Of a stretch of 64,000 bases of DNA, positions 44,018 through 56,116 are shown piece after piece (positions within the stretch are counted from its first letter, which is position 1; every line of letters starts with the position of its first letter). The translations under genes and the position numbers were made by a program. A model generated the notes under the pieces. It worked only from the letters and a program-made list of their open reading frames with translations, had not been told where the DNA came from and ran no database searches. This DNA is from Porpolomopsis calyptriformis (lineage: Eukaryota > Basidiomycota > Agaricomycetes > Agaricales > Hygrophoraceae), in NCBI GenBank assembly GCA_951640195.1, contig OX621163.1, forward strand, positions 558,001-622,000, written 5' to 3'.

Positions 44018-44292
44018 TCAAACAGTGTGTTGGGATCTCTGCTACTATCCCTCGCTTCATCCACATGCTCTCCTGAGAAAAGACCCAGGATTCTTTGCGG
44101 TTTTCTCTGTTAACATGTATTCTACTGTTGGCCAAAAGCTCGGACGAGGCAACCAAGGCCTTCTGGGATGCAGGGATCATACAGATTCTGCTCGAATTGA
44201 TTCTTCATCTTTGGAACAGCCAGGTCGACAAGAATCAGAATGGTCTTTCTGGTGATTGTGACGGATTATTCTCGAACTCAAGCATTTCTTGA
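44018..44292 (+). pseudogene. C-terminal fragment of a fourth ARM-like gene
   Basis: Frame reads IPRFIHMLS, then TGA, then LLAKSSDEATKAFWDAGIIQ and LLELILHLWNSQVDKN. These align with IPHFVGMLS, LLAESSDEASTAFLNAGVIQ and LLELTLRLWNN near the end of ARM3. The rest of the gene is missing. Confidence 0.75.
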
Positions 44293-44369
44293 GCAAATTA
44301 TTGTGCCAACCCATTCTTTCTGGAGGCTGGGTGAATAATGACATCTGCCTTTTCATGATGCACGTAATC

Positions 44370-45000
44370 TGTTCATTTGACTGACATTTTTCATGGGGAC
44401 ATTCACAATTACATGCAGATATGTTGCGAAAACGTTGAATGTAACAGTTGATGAAAGAGTCTTGGAGGTGTGCGTAAACAAGAATGGGAGTGCCTGTCTC
44501 TCCCACCTTGGTCACGTCCACGTTCTCTGTCTCTTTCCCTCGGAGTAGTCCTCTAGAAGGGTGTGGATATAGTCTTTTTGATGTCAGTCTCGATCTCTGT
44601 CTCCCCAAGTAGACGGGGAGTCACCACGCTTGGGGAAGTACTCGCCTGTCGTTCTCCCGAGGCCACAGCAGTAGGCCAGCCTATCGTCTCAAGAAAAAGT
44701 GCGTCCTTTGTTTTTTGAATCATGCCACAAACTCATGAGGCAAAAAACTTTGATCCTAGACCTCCGTTTCTAATTCGCACATTCCTCAAAATCGGAAGTT
44801 TTCATCGACTCTCACTCTTCGAGGATGGCGCGTTTCCAACCGCCGACAAACCATAGATATCCACATGGCATGTGTTCCCTTCCTTTCGCCCCTTTATCCC
44901 CAACATCACGGGAAAGATACTACCTTGTGAGAGGTCACTCCAGAATATCGCCATCCAATGCTAGCCACCGTTGGTCGCTCCACCCTTCGTATCATCATAG
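44370..45000. pseudogene. rearranged SAP18 pseudogene in two opposite halves
   Basis: About 44370-44650 matches the 3' end of SAP18 in minus sense (compare 48940-49250). About 44655-45000 matches its first exons in plus sense: the leader with CAGCCTATCGTCTC, intron 1 and PFLIRTF...FHRLSLFEDGAF. Introns are retained. The exon 3 piece has TGA where the parent has CGA. Confidence 0.75.
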
Positions 45001-45070
45001 CACAAATTGTATCATCATAATGCAAGATCTATTCTACACATCTCTCGTCGAAAGTCTAACATGCTCCTGA

Positions 45071-48000
45071 TCAATGTCGCTTTGAAGATTTAACGCGAGG
45101 GGAATTACTTGCTGACTGCTTTTGAAGTCGCATGTTAGTCATGTTTTGGGCTAGAGAAGCCATCGAAGTTGATGGCCGTCCGCAAAGATGCGGAGGTATG
45201 GAGCCCAGCATGACCGTCGAACCCACCGAGCCATCAATAGGCTTCATCGTTGTGGCTGATGGTTTTGAACTCTTCGCCCGACCATTCCATACGCCAAGGT
45301 TTATCGCAGTGGCGGGACAATTTGAGGGTCGACCTAGGGCCGGGAATGTCTCTTCAGATGACGACCGTTGCGTCACTGAGACAATCGGCCTTGGTGGGGA
45401 AATAGAGGTAAGAACGCGAGGGATGCGGCGGAGACCGAGCACCCCAGGCATATCAGCCTTTTGCTCCGCAACTAATTTCCAATCTTTCCAGGTCATCCCT
45501 TGATGATTCGTCTCCCAAAACTTGGCAAGTTTCCCAAGCAATGTGTACTGGGCGTTGGTCTTGGTCAAAAAATTCCGATTGGTGGCGATAACCATCCCCA
45601 AACGACAACGAGTCAGCATGACGTTGACTCTGTTATTGGACCAAAGAAATCCAGGAGACTCCGTGCGCACAACCGAGATGATAACGTACTCGGCCTCGTT
45701 TCCTGGAGAGCATTTGTTAGCGACTCGAAGTTACTTGTAGGTGATAAAGAATACCCTGGAAACTGTCGACATTGAAAACACGGTCGGAAGGTAACTGTTC
45801 TGCTTTGAGCTGCCGCTCAATGGCTGCTCGTTGCGCGTCATAAGGTGTAATGATGCAGAAATCTCTACCCCGATAGTAATAACGAACAAGATTCACAATT
45901 GTGTTTACTTCGGCCATATTCTGATAATCGACATTTCAGCCATCAGATGACGCTGATATTGGCACACAAACACACCTTCCAGCTCGTTCCACCTTTTTCC
46001 TCGCGCCCTTTTGTGACATCAATGAAAGAGACGCAGGACATATCCGTTATCTTATGTTCCGAACGGAGCTTCCCGTCGTAAACCTCTTGCGAAATAAACG
46101 TGCCGATTTGAATAGGCATACGGTCTATCGGTGATGCATCAGCAAAATGTTCACAAATCAAAATCCGAGACAGACATTGAGCATTCAGAAAGCAAGCAGA
46201 GGGTTTGAGGTGCTTGACATCAAATATGCTCTTCAAGGACGGAACTGTATCCTTCCCATACGGGGGTACTTGGTTCATTAGCTGTGTCACGGAGGGAAAG
46301 TAACAAAATGGATAATTACGTTGCTTTGGGTCCCCGAAAAAACACACCTTGTGAAGCCTCCTAAATTTATGGAAGAGATGCTTTGTATAGATGTTAGAAT
46401 TAAAGACAGGTAGGTATCAAAGAGGAGAGAACTCACCATGTACTCGAATATGTCAATTTGTGATGCCTCATCAATAACAAGTCTCTCCACAGGGACGACA
46501 TCGAACATGCCAACTCTCTCCAGCACTGGGTTGGAAAGCATACCCAAGGTGGATAGTATGATGTGTGCGCCGTTGATCAAGCGCTCAGTACCAACTTTAT
46601 CACCCGATAGCTCATCAGAAACAACAAGGTGGTTTTGAAGCTCGACGTAAATGTGTTCGTGCCTGAATGAGATGCCAAAGTTCAAGAATACCACAAGCTT
46701 GGGATAATGGGAACTAACCATTCGATATAAAATTCCTGAGAAACAATGAGTTTAAATGAAACTCGACGTTTTATGAGACTATGTGCAATATTTTTGACAG
46801 CCACGTTCGAATGGGCAACTATCCACGATGGAGAAGATGTGGCATGCCATATCGATGCAGCACATGCGATAGTTGACGATTTCCCAGTTCCGGGAGGGCC
46901 TTATAACAGTCTCAGTATAAAGCTGTGCTACTGATTCCAAACAAACACCTTACCATGTGCAATGACCAAGGGTAGGGTTTCCGACACCATGTGGGATATG
47001 ATCTGCCGTTGAGAGTTATTCATATGGGTAAACCCTGACAATTGGTTGACAGGGTTGTTCTGCAGTATATTTCGTGTGGGTGGGAACCACAATAGTTGAA
47101 TGAAGAGTGAATCATCGAGTCGGCATTTACCCTGAAGGACACAGAGAACAAACTCATTGCGCGCCCGCTCAGGGTTTGTTAACTCTTCTCGACCAACAAC
47201 CCTTACACTCGTTACCCCTTCTGGGGAGAATTTATGACGCGTAGTTATAGTGCTTGTTCGTCCTTTGGCATCAATTGCGCAACCGATTACCTCTTGGCCA
47301 TGGTAAGTCGTCATTACCACAGATGTCTAACCGATATGAATAATCAAGCAATGGTTAACAGCAGCAAATGTTACTCAGACCTTATTGCTCGGTCGAACGC
47401 GGTTGCTGAAGCGTGCGTTTTGTAGTGAGATTTTGCCGTCCTCGGTCGAACGGACACTCGTGAATTCATTCTGAACTTCAGTTGGCTTTGCAATTTCAAG
47501 ACAGTAGCCTTGTATGACCAACTCCGCAAGACAATTCAGTTCCTGTTAGTATCAAGGTCAGTCTGAGTCTTTGGAGAGGTATGAATGCATGGTGACGACG
47601 AACCCCTTTTGTTAGTAAGGTGGTGTCAACCTGGCGAGAAGACTGCACCTCAGAAAGGTAGCGCCCTGCGAGACTGTATTCAAGCATTTCAGCAATACAG
47701 ACAACGGAACCTGAAAGGACAAATCGACATAGCAGAGATCCAGGCTCGATGGCAAGTAAGTTTTGAATCCCGTCCGCCAGAAGATGCCTCAAAAATCTCA
47801 TCAATTCTAGAAGTATCGACTCCCCAAGATAGTTTCTCTTTCACACACTGCGAAGGACTCCATGCCTTCTTTGGAGGGGAAAGGAGTGTTGAGAGGTCGG
47901 CCCCTCGAACGTTATACAACCAATCACGATTCACATGCAATGCCATGTAAGCCATACCAAAACCGGCTAGGGGGAGAGATGAGCCAAGGAGAACAGCGCT

Positions 48001-48866
48001 CAATTGGCTATCAGTAGTGAGTGAGGATTGATTTTTGGAGTCGACGGTTAAAAGAACGACCGTGTGAGAGGTCGATAACGCTAATGCTTCGACATGTCCT
48101 TCGGAAGAAACCTTTATGGCTACGCCCAGCACAACGGGTTCGAGCTTCAAAAGACCCATCACGGCGCGGTTGGTTTCCTGATGATCGTACTGACGCACAG
48201 GGATGCGCGGAGGTAGCTCATGGTAAGGGAGGATATCTTGTTCCAGATAAAACGAATCTTTCATGACGACTGGGAGGCGGTAATGTTGAGAGGTGAGGGG
48301 GAAATATGGTGCTGGTTCTGGTTGAAAACTGCGGGAAACCCAAATGGAAAATGAGGCGACCACAAGCCCGCAGACGTGATAAGGTGACGGTAATTGTTGA
48401 CATGAAGGTGTAGATCTCAGCTTGCGTGAGATGTCGTGGCGAATCCTAGATACGCCCTGGACATCTAACCGGGTATTTGTCCATCGTTCGCTAGACATAT
48501 TAAAAAACTGCGTACCATCACTGACTCGCTTGTGGATGCGGAAATGTGTGGTCTTGATAAGGAATACATGCGGACGATCGCGTTCATTCCAAGCAACCCG
48601 ATCCTTGACAGAGAATCCGAAAGTGCAACATCAGGAATATACGAGTTGCCTTAAACGAGTCAGTGTGGGGCGAATACAACCCCTGGTACTGGATAGCATT
48701 GGTTTCGTCTTTTTAGCACCAAGAAACATGCGGAAAATGACCTAACAAGGTCATCACCATCTGTCTTCTGTGATGATATGGTTGATACTTACGTATTTGG
48801 CTTTCCGGACACTGTTACTAGTGAGGATCCTCCGTTGTACACGGTAGCCTCTAAGAGTATTTCCAT
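45071..48866 (-). CDS. UPF1/SEN1-like superfamily 1 helicase
   Basis: About ten exons on the minus strand. The N-terminal part (FSVKDRVAWNERDRPHVFLI, LLTVDSKNQ, LAGFGMAYMALHVNRDWLYN) precedes the helicase core. Motif I is GPPGTGKSSTIACA (about 46860-46905). Motif Ib region is WIVAHSNVAVKNIAHSLIKR, motif II VERLVIDEASQIDIFEY, motif III FFGDPKQ; later FNVDSFQG and LWSNNRVNVMLTRCRLGMVI fit motifs V and VI. Such enzymes unwind RNA or DNA using ATP. The C-terminal 130 residues are low-complexity. The first ATG in the upstream exon is at 48866, but the true start could lie further up. All key motifs are intact. Nonsense-mediated decay or transcription termination are possible roles, not shown. Confidence 0.75.
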
Positions 48867-49056
48867 TGGAGAATGCGGCTTTATATCAAACAGTGGCAAA
48901 TTATTTTCACACGTTTGCACCTCAACTCATCCTTCCAGATGCAGTTGTTCATTTGACCAATATTTTCATTCACAAACTGTACAAATTACATCGCGGATAC
49001 GTTGCGAAAATGTTGGATGTAACAGTTAATGAAAGAGCACAGAAAATGACGCTCTT

Positions 49057-50145
49057 TCAGTCATATCTGGAGTTCCTTCGCCTTGGGGGTGTGCGTGAAC
49101 GAGAACGGGAGCGCCTTTCACCTCTCCCACCTCGCTCACGTTCACGTTCTCTGTCCCTATCTCGATCTCTGTCTCCCCATCCTCCCCGAGCAGGTGGTGA
49201 GTCACGCCTTGGGGGAGGTACTCGCCTATCGTTCTCCCGAGGCCTGTCCAAATCTCTATCCCTGTCTCTACCAGAATAATCTCCACCAGCCCTTCCACCT
49301 CTCCCGCGCCCAAGGGATCCGGGTGGTAACGGAGTGTTCGATTCGCCCCTCCAATGCCCGCCACCTCTACCCGTGCTACCCAAAGGACCGGGTGGTGGTG
49401 GGGCAGAACCACCCCAGCTAGCGCCATCTCCAATCCGCGCAGGGCCTCCGCTGGACCCGCCGCTTCTCCAACCGTTCGAAGCGGGCACGGCCGTACCAGA
49501 GCCCTTGATGGTCATTTCTCCAGATGGACCTGGGATGGTCACATTTTTTGGAAGGAGGATGGCTACACAAAGGAAGTCTCCTGGGACGAATCTCAGCTCT
49601 TCAAGCGTGCGCTCTTCCTTTTCACGTTCGGTGGGTTCTGGAGCGGGGCCGTCTGGGTCGTCCAGCAGCCTTGGGGCGAGCGACTGGAGGGTGCCAGGCT
49701 CACCGAGAATGTCGCGGGAGTATACTACGCCAAGGTCCTTTTGTGCATAGCGGCCTCTGCTAGAAGAGTCGGCATATACGGCGCGAAAGGAGTAACGGGC
49801 GAGTGGGTGGCGATATTCAGGAGTCTGCGGTGAAGTGTTGCGGAGGGTTGTCAAGACCTCTCGTAAGGTAGCGTCTTTCCTGTGACGTCGACTGAGTTGT
49901 TGAGGATAAAAGGGAGAAAGGAAGGGAATACGTACCATGTAAATATCTGTTGTTCGTCGGTGGTGGGAAAGGTGCCATCCTCGAAGAGTGAGAGTCGATG
50001 AAAACTTCCGATTTTGAGGAATGTGCGAATTAGAAACGGAGAGGTCTAGAAAAATTTGTCTCGTGAGTTCGTGGCATGATTCACAAATCCATGGACACAC
50101 TTTTTCTCGAGAGACGATAGGCTGGCCTGCTGCCGTGGTTTCCAT
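49057..50145 (-). CDS. SAP18: SAP18, Sin3/HDAC-associated and splicing-linked protein
   Basis: Exons 50101-50145, 49936-50045 and 49057-49879 give 325 residues. SAP18 is a ubiquitin-like fold subunit of the Sin3 histone deacetylase complex and of the ASAP splicing complex. Visible signatures are PFLIRTFLKIGSFHRLSLFE, DEQQIFTWKDATLREVLTTL and YSFRAVYADSSSRGRY. The fold ends near FVPGDFLCVAILLP. The C-terminal half is a Gly-rich then RS/RD/RE-rich tail (RDRDRDRERERERGGRG, RSRSRSRTPPRRR), which supports an RNA-processing role and exceeds the ~150-residue animal protein. A decayed copy sits at 44370-45000. Confidence 0.9.
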   Translation of the reverse strand: METTAAGQPIVSREKVCPWICESCHELTRQIFLDLSVSNSHIPQNRKFSSTLTLRGWHLSHHRRTTDIYMVRIPFLSPFYPQQLSRRHRKDATLREVLTTLRNTSPQTPEYRHPLARYSFRAVYADSSSRGRYAQKDLGVVYSRDILGEPGTLQSLAPRLLDDPDGPAPEPTEREKEERTLEELRFVPGDFLCVAILLPKNVTIPGPSGEMTIKGSGTAVPASNGWRSGGSSGGPARIGDGASWGGSAPPPPGPLGSTGRGGGHWRGESNTPLPPGSLGRGRGGRAGGDYSGRDRDRDLDRPRENDRRVPPPRRDSPPARGGWGDRDRDRDRERERERGGRGERRSRSRSRTPPRRRNSRYD

Positions 50146-50320
50146 CGTTGCAAAGTGCGGAAAGAAAGCTGGGCGGAGATTAGCGCTTGCGCTCGCACGC
50201 CAAATTGACTTGTCGCTAAACTATGTCGCACGCTATGGCACTAGCGCTGCCGTCTGTACCTGAAGCGCTTAAGCAGACCGAACAGTCTGTCTCCGTTGAC
50301 ATACAACACAATCGCAATCC

Positions 50321-53300
50321 ATGTCCCAATCGTATGGTCTTTTCCTTCCAGAGTACCCCGCATTTCCTTATTTCTCGTTCAACAGTCCCGAAACCCATAT
50401 TGAGCTTGATACTCTCCTGGAGCCGGCTTTAACTCAGTCTTCTAACCTCACCGGCCCCTTCCCTAGGGCAGCCACGCCACATTTGAGGACTGCTGACTTG
50501 GAAGATCTGTCCACAAGCAACCCTGAAAGTGCTCAGGCAGGCAACGCTAACTGTATTCCAATCTTTATCGAGTGGGTACAGGCACTGATCAACCCTATCG
50601 ACAAGATGACATCGAAGAACATCAAAGCTCCGTCATACAACTACCACCACGAACAACTCTTAATGATGCAATTTCAATGTCTTATCCTGGAATTCGTGGA
50701 ACATTTTCGGCCCAGAGTATCACTATAATGGGCGGGACCCAGTATAATATTAATAATTCCTCAACATGGAACAGATACGAAGATGAGGATGCTGGTGAGT
50801 TACCTCGATGAGCGGGCACCAACCTAATGCTGTGTTAAACGCGCTGTCCCTAAACTAATTTCAAGGGGGCCATCAGTCGGTCATTTTCCAGAAGTATGTA
50901 TTTGTGGCTTGCACTGACATGGACTTCTTTAACGCATTTCACTGCTCACTTTAAGGAGCATGGACCAGCTGGATGTCGCGGTATAAATCTTGTGAATAAT
51001 GCCTTGTCACAGACTGGTACTCAAACTTATCCTCGCAGCTAGTAAATTTATCACAAGAGGCCCGCCAACTTGGCAGTTCCGCGCCCCTTCTTGCAGCGTG
51101 CGCCGAAATTCGCGACCATCTTCTCGTACTCTTGTACCTTTTCCAACAAACTCATCCATTCTATAAAGATGTTAAGCAGGACCTCCCGCGCGTGGCCAAG
51201 TCCGCCGTTGGGAACAGCGTAGGCTTAAAGGACTTTCCGAGAATATTACAGGATCTTTCCCTGCGTGTTACACTTTTCCTCAGCCATTTTAATAGTTTGC
51301 CCGAACACTTGGACAAGGATGTCGTTTTATCCATGCGTTTGTTGAATTCATCCATGTTGGAATTCACATTCTACCTGGATGTGAGTCCCAGTTTGAAACC
51401 AACATTTATGGAGTTTTCTGATATTTTACAAGCGTCGGGCAGACAAGATAAATAATTTTCAGCATTATTCACAATCCCAAGTCGTGCAGGTTGTATTTGT
51501 TCGAAGTAACGGCTTCTCTCACTGAATCTTTAACCATCCTTTAGAGCATGATCTATGACTTGATACCAGACTTCACGAAACACATTGACAGTATGAAAAC
51601 TTCGCTTTTGAGATTCCTGAGTATTGGTAGGCCGATGTCAAATAAGGCCACGCCATGAAATCTTAAACAAATTCTTTTTTAGGTATGCCTGCTATCAAGG
51701 TTAAAGAAAGCAATAGTGCTCGCAATCTCACGACTCTTGCTACCATTGGGATTTTTTTATCTGGTGTTGTTGCCACCGCATTGCAGTATTCTTTGGTCCT
51801 GCCGGAGCATGATCTTGTTGATGTTGTCAACTGCTTCTGGTTCATGTCACTGATCTTTGCCATTGTAACCGCTGTAAACAGTTCTCTGGCTCTAACCTGG
51901 CGACAAGCTGTATAGTATGTGAAACAACTTCGGTATATTTATTGCCCCCGCTAATTAGCAAGCAGCCGTCCTCGTTTAGATCGTACTTCAATCCTGCTGT
52001 CAACCTTGATCCATAACTCGCCCCTTATCTGCCTGGGAATATCAGTGATCTTCTTTTTCTTGGGCCTTAATTTGTTTACCTTCGCATCACACCAAGTCAG
52101 TGAATATTCTAGTCATACAATGTAAACTTGAACTCAAAGATTCCAGGCTACTTGGACCTCTTCCGTCACGCTAGTATTCAGCATCGGTTCTCTGTTTAAC
52201 TTGCTTGTTGTCTCTGCGTGGATTCTTTTGGAACGGCAAACGTACCTCCGCTATGGAGGTGAGAAAAGTTTCCGGGATGTGGTTCTCGCCATCATGACGT
52301 TCAGTCCTATCAAGGACAATTCAAATTTAACAAGAGCCTTCACATGGTTCCTACCCATGACGCTTGCCGTTGATAAGGCTTCTGAAGTGAGGGTGCCTGC
52401 AACCGGAGTGGTTGTGTCTGCAACTAAGGAACCGGAGCTCACTTTGGAGTCTCCCATATATCACCTCCAGTACTCTTGGCACGGGCGATATCTAGTGATA
52501 AATAGGTAACCATGATTGATAAACTTTGACAAATGCTCTTTGGACTAAGTTGGACTCTGCTGATAGCCTAGAAAAGACGCAGGTTATGATGGATCACAAC
52601 GTGAGTTCATACGTGTTTTCCAAAAAAAAAAAACACTCATAGCATTAACAGAGTAATCTAGCGGACATCGGCATCCATGAGATGGTTGGATCTGTGATCT
52701 GGTGAGATTTACGTGGATAGTGCAATGTTGGTTGCTTGACGGACCTGACAGCTCATCCACGCGCGACGCATTGCTAATGAACGGCAATCATACCATTTAT
52801 GTGGTAGCAACCCGTCTTCCGGGGGTCTCCCAAAGTCTGCGCCAAGCGGTTGTGGAATGTGTGGCATGGTTTCCCAATGGAACTGGTGAGAATCTCAACC
52901 ATATTGTTGAACTTGTAACAAATGTGTCGCTTTTAGCATTCATTTCAGTGGAGGGCACATCAGTGCATAAGATTGTGAGTTTTCCTAGTTTTACTCTGAT
53001 TACTTGTCCTGATAAAGTGAGGCAGGAATACAACGATACCGCACCATGTCTCAGGGATGCATTAAAATTTGACTTGCATCCTGTGAACCTGTTCAGCGTG
53101 TGTATAACAACGGACTCACGTCTAGTTGGCATTGGTACCTTGTTGGAAACTCCATTAGGATCCAGGCAACACAGGTGTAAAGTGGAGACCCTACTTGTTG
53201 GTGTGTATCTTTGCTGTGCGTATAAACACAGCAGATCCAATGAACGTATCACGTCCCAGTCTACAACATGCAGACTAGCAGGTTTGAGAAGTGAGGGACG

Positions 53301-53930
53301 GACCAATGGTATCAAACAACCATGCTGACCTGCTTTGCCAGTCAGGTACCCATCCATGATGCACGCGATATCACAAGGGCGGACGTGGGAGATCACTTCT
53401 TGATTGGCGGCAACTCGGAGGTCGTCAACTTAATGGATTTAGCTCTTTCGAGGAAACTGATGTCTTTCTAATAAAGGGTCCCCAGTTGTGGGACATTCGG
53501 ACAGTCGATAGCCCGCCATCTTCTCGGCTGATACTCGTACGGACTTACAAACTTGGCGATGGGGCCATCAAAAGGGGGTTCACTGGTTTTTGGGGTAACA
53601 GAGACGAGTACGTCGTGTTTGCCGACAAATGTACGCAGCTGGATTGGATCTGTCGTTATTCATGATTTGCTGATTTGCCTCACATAACTTATCAGCAGGC
53701 CACATGCATATTTGGGACCGTGAAACAGGCAACACCCTATACCAAATCCGGGATTTTGGTTCATTTTCCTGTATTTCTTGGAACCCTGTCTCGGGTGATT
53801 CAGCCGAACTATCCATGGAGTTCGCTACAGGACGTGAGGACTGTAACGTTGCTCTGTGGACATGCAAGCTTCCGAACATGCGCTCAAATCCCTCTAGCCA
53901 AAGTCTCGTTTGATACCACAAACGGAAATT
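50321..53930 (+). CDS. WD40-repeat protein with N-terminal membrane helices
   Basis: Multi-exon gene. The N-terminal part contains MSQSYGLFLPEYPAFPYF and later GTFSAQSITIMGGTQYNINN. An all-helical segment follows (QLGSSAPLLAACAEIRDHLL, LSLRVTLFLSHFNSLPEHLD). Membrane helices are NLTTLATIGIFLSGVVATAL, NCFWFMSLIFAIVTAVNSSL and LVFSIGSLFNLLVVSAWILL. Downstream are WD40 blades: SPIYHLQYSWHGRYLVI, QAVVECVAWFPNGT, GFISVEGT-like and HMHIWDRETGNTLYQI. The last exon ends at 53930 (SSQSLV). Similar proteins are frequent in mushroom genomes; they have no known role. Some WD40 exons near 52560-52720 are hard to join, so one blade may be damaged. Confidence 0.6.
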
Positions 53931-54507
53931 TGTAGGTTTATTTGGTCCTGGTGCTTTCGAGTGATTTAATTGTAATCCTTATGCTATCGATCACATTAAG
54001 GCTTCTCTCTATGCTAGTAACCTTGTTGCAAACAAGGTCACTGGATAATGACAATTATGCTGGACCACACAATTTTTCGTGGGAGTCTTGGTCTCTTCAC
54101 TTGTGTTTCTTTTTTCGTCCATTTTGGTTCAGTTTATTGTCATTTTTTTTGGGATGGGTTTGTATGTAATATATGTATGTTTCCACTCTTCACTATTCAC
54201 CTCACATTCTTTACTTCCTTCCACCAATTTTCTGTTTCCTTATCCAAACATATCAATCATTTGTCTTCAAGGTGAAGAAACGAGGGAAATGCTGACTTCA
54301 TCAGTGACAACCTTGCTAGGCGCACTTCTTAATATTGTTCATGCACATGCTCAAATATATAAATGAAAAAGTTCATCTCTACGAACAGACATTCAACTCG
54401 CCAAACAAGAAAAGATGTATTGGACCCCAAGAACAAAACAAAACAAACAAAAATCTCCAAGAATGTGTCAACTAGCAAGACAATTCTGCAGATGCGATAT
54501 GAGTGAG
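53931..54507. other. intergenic, no gene seen
   Basis: T-rich stretch, an AAAAC/AAACA-rich run near 54430 and no supported frame. Confidence 0.4.
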
Positions 54508-55773
54508 TTACATCAAGACAGAAGGTAACCTACAAGAAGGGTCTGCAAAATTCCTGAATTTCTTGGGCGTGATGTCAGGCGTCATCGGGTCTGTTCTTCT
54601 GAACTTCCGTTTGGGCGTTGATGGTGCCTTGGGGATGCTGGGAGGGACAAGCACCCTCATGGAGACAATATCTGATACAAAAGTGTTGCAGGCCGCAATG
54701 CCATTCCTCACAGGGAAGGCCTAATGAGTCAAACGGAAATGCACCTGAACGATCGCACCCTGGAGGGTTTGCCGGTACCTCAGCGGGTGGATGAGATTGG
54801 ATCTCACGTTGAAGGCCTCAAGATAGTTGACGCGGTGCATCTCCTTGATCTTCTCCAATGCCGCTTTGGTATGGTCGGACTCCACAGGCCATCCTGCAAT
54901 CATATACTCGAAGGGTAAAGCATCTGTTAAACCCTTAATTGAGATACATAGACATTCAAACAGGTGGCCTTACCAGGATCTGCCTCTTCCACTTCTTCCG
55001 TAGTTGTCTTGGATTCTCCTGTATCTTTCTCCGATCCTCCAGAGTCGGGTGTGTCTGTCATCAGCGGGAAGATAATCAAAAGACTGAATTCTTGATTTCA
55101 GATGAACACACCAGTCATAGACAGAACTGAGTTGTTGCTGGGCATGTCGTCGAGGACCTACATTGTAAATCAATTGAGGTACACGCAAAGAACAGGCGAG
55201 TTATACTTGAAATAAAATATGCCGGAACTTCAGTTTTCTGTTGCCAGTGGACGGCAAGTTCACTATGGTACCCTTCGTGACAGAAACACCTTTAGCACGA
55301 GCATTCTCCATAATCTCATCCATATTCTTCAGAACATGTTTGAAATCCTCCGAGAAGATGGCATGACGTGGGGCATCTCCAGTGCACATAGGCTTCACTT
55401 GAGAAAACGCAAACCCACTGTCAGGTCCTCTCCACATTCCACAAGAAGTAAGCCAGTAGTCCTCTGAAGGAATGAAAACCACAGCCGAAAGAATGGCATA
55501 GCCAGGAATTTCGAGTTCGGAGAGGGGTGCATCTGGGCCTGCAGCAGCGTTAAGCTCATTCACTTTCTTGACTTCTTCAGCAGTCGAAAGAATATGAACT
55601 TTTCCGACATGGCACCAGGCCACTTCAGTCATGATATTGGGCACTCCAAGATAGCACCCTTTCGCGATGAGAGCATCACGGGCATTCTTGAGCATCTCTG
55701 CAAGGAAACCTTCAGATGCGGTGGTTGAAGACATGATGGGCATAAATGTTGAGAGGAGATTTATTAAAGACAA
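54508..55773 (-). pseudogene. hypothetical mushroom protein, interrupted by a stop
   Basis: Exon 1 starts at 55773 (MSLINLLSTFMPIMSS) and contains IMTEVAWCHVGKVHILSTAE, VVFIPSEDYWLTSCGMWRGP and GDAPRHAIFSEDFKHVL. Further exons join in phase (VLDDMPSNNSVLSM; SGGSEKDTGESKTTTEEVEE; FEYMIAGWPVESDHTKAALE; EMHRVNYLEAFN). The frame then reads AIVQVHFRLTH, TAG (54721-54723), AFPVRNGIAACNTF and stays open to 54508. The stop probably replaced Trp (TGG). The family resembles uncharacterised mushroom proteins with an SxxxWRGPxSGFAF motif. Either a recent pseudogene or a protein shortened by about 65 residues. Confidence 0.5.
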
Positions 55774-56116
55774 ACACTAGTGACATGTTCACCTTTTGTA
55801 CTAGCGACAGTGTCTTAGTCTACTTCTGCGAAATCCAGACAGCATATTGATGTTAAATTAGCTTTTGAGAAGTTCTGGACAGCATTCCTGTTTGAAAACC
55901 GGTGAATCCGCAAATCATCTTGAGACCCCCACTTCCTGAAAAGATAAAACAAAAGAAAGCATAAGTCGAACTGTAAGCTAATATGGAACGGATAAACCTA
56001 CTGTTACCCAACCAATAATATTCTTCTCTATAGCTAACCTCAGTCGTGAATTATTAGCATGTCTCTCTATTCTAGAAATCACAGATTTAGTCAAGAATGA
56101 TCTAACGCTATCCCGT
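55774..56116. other. intergenic, includes left flank of Helitron
   Basis: No gene. The Helitron 5' end must lie here or slightly upstream, but no clear TC terminus could be fixed. Confidence 0.4.
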
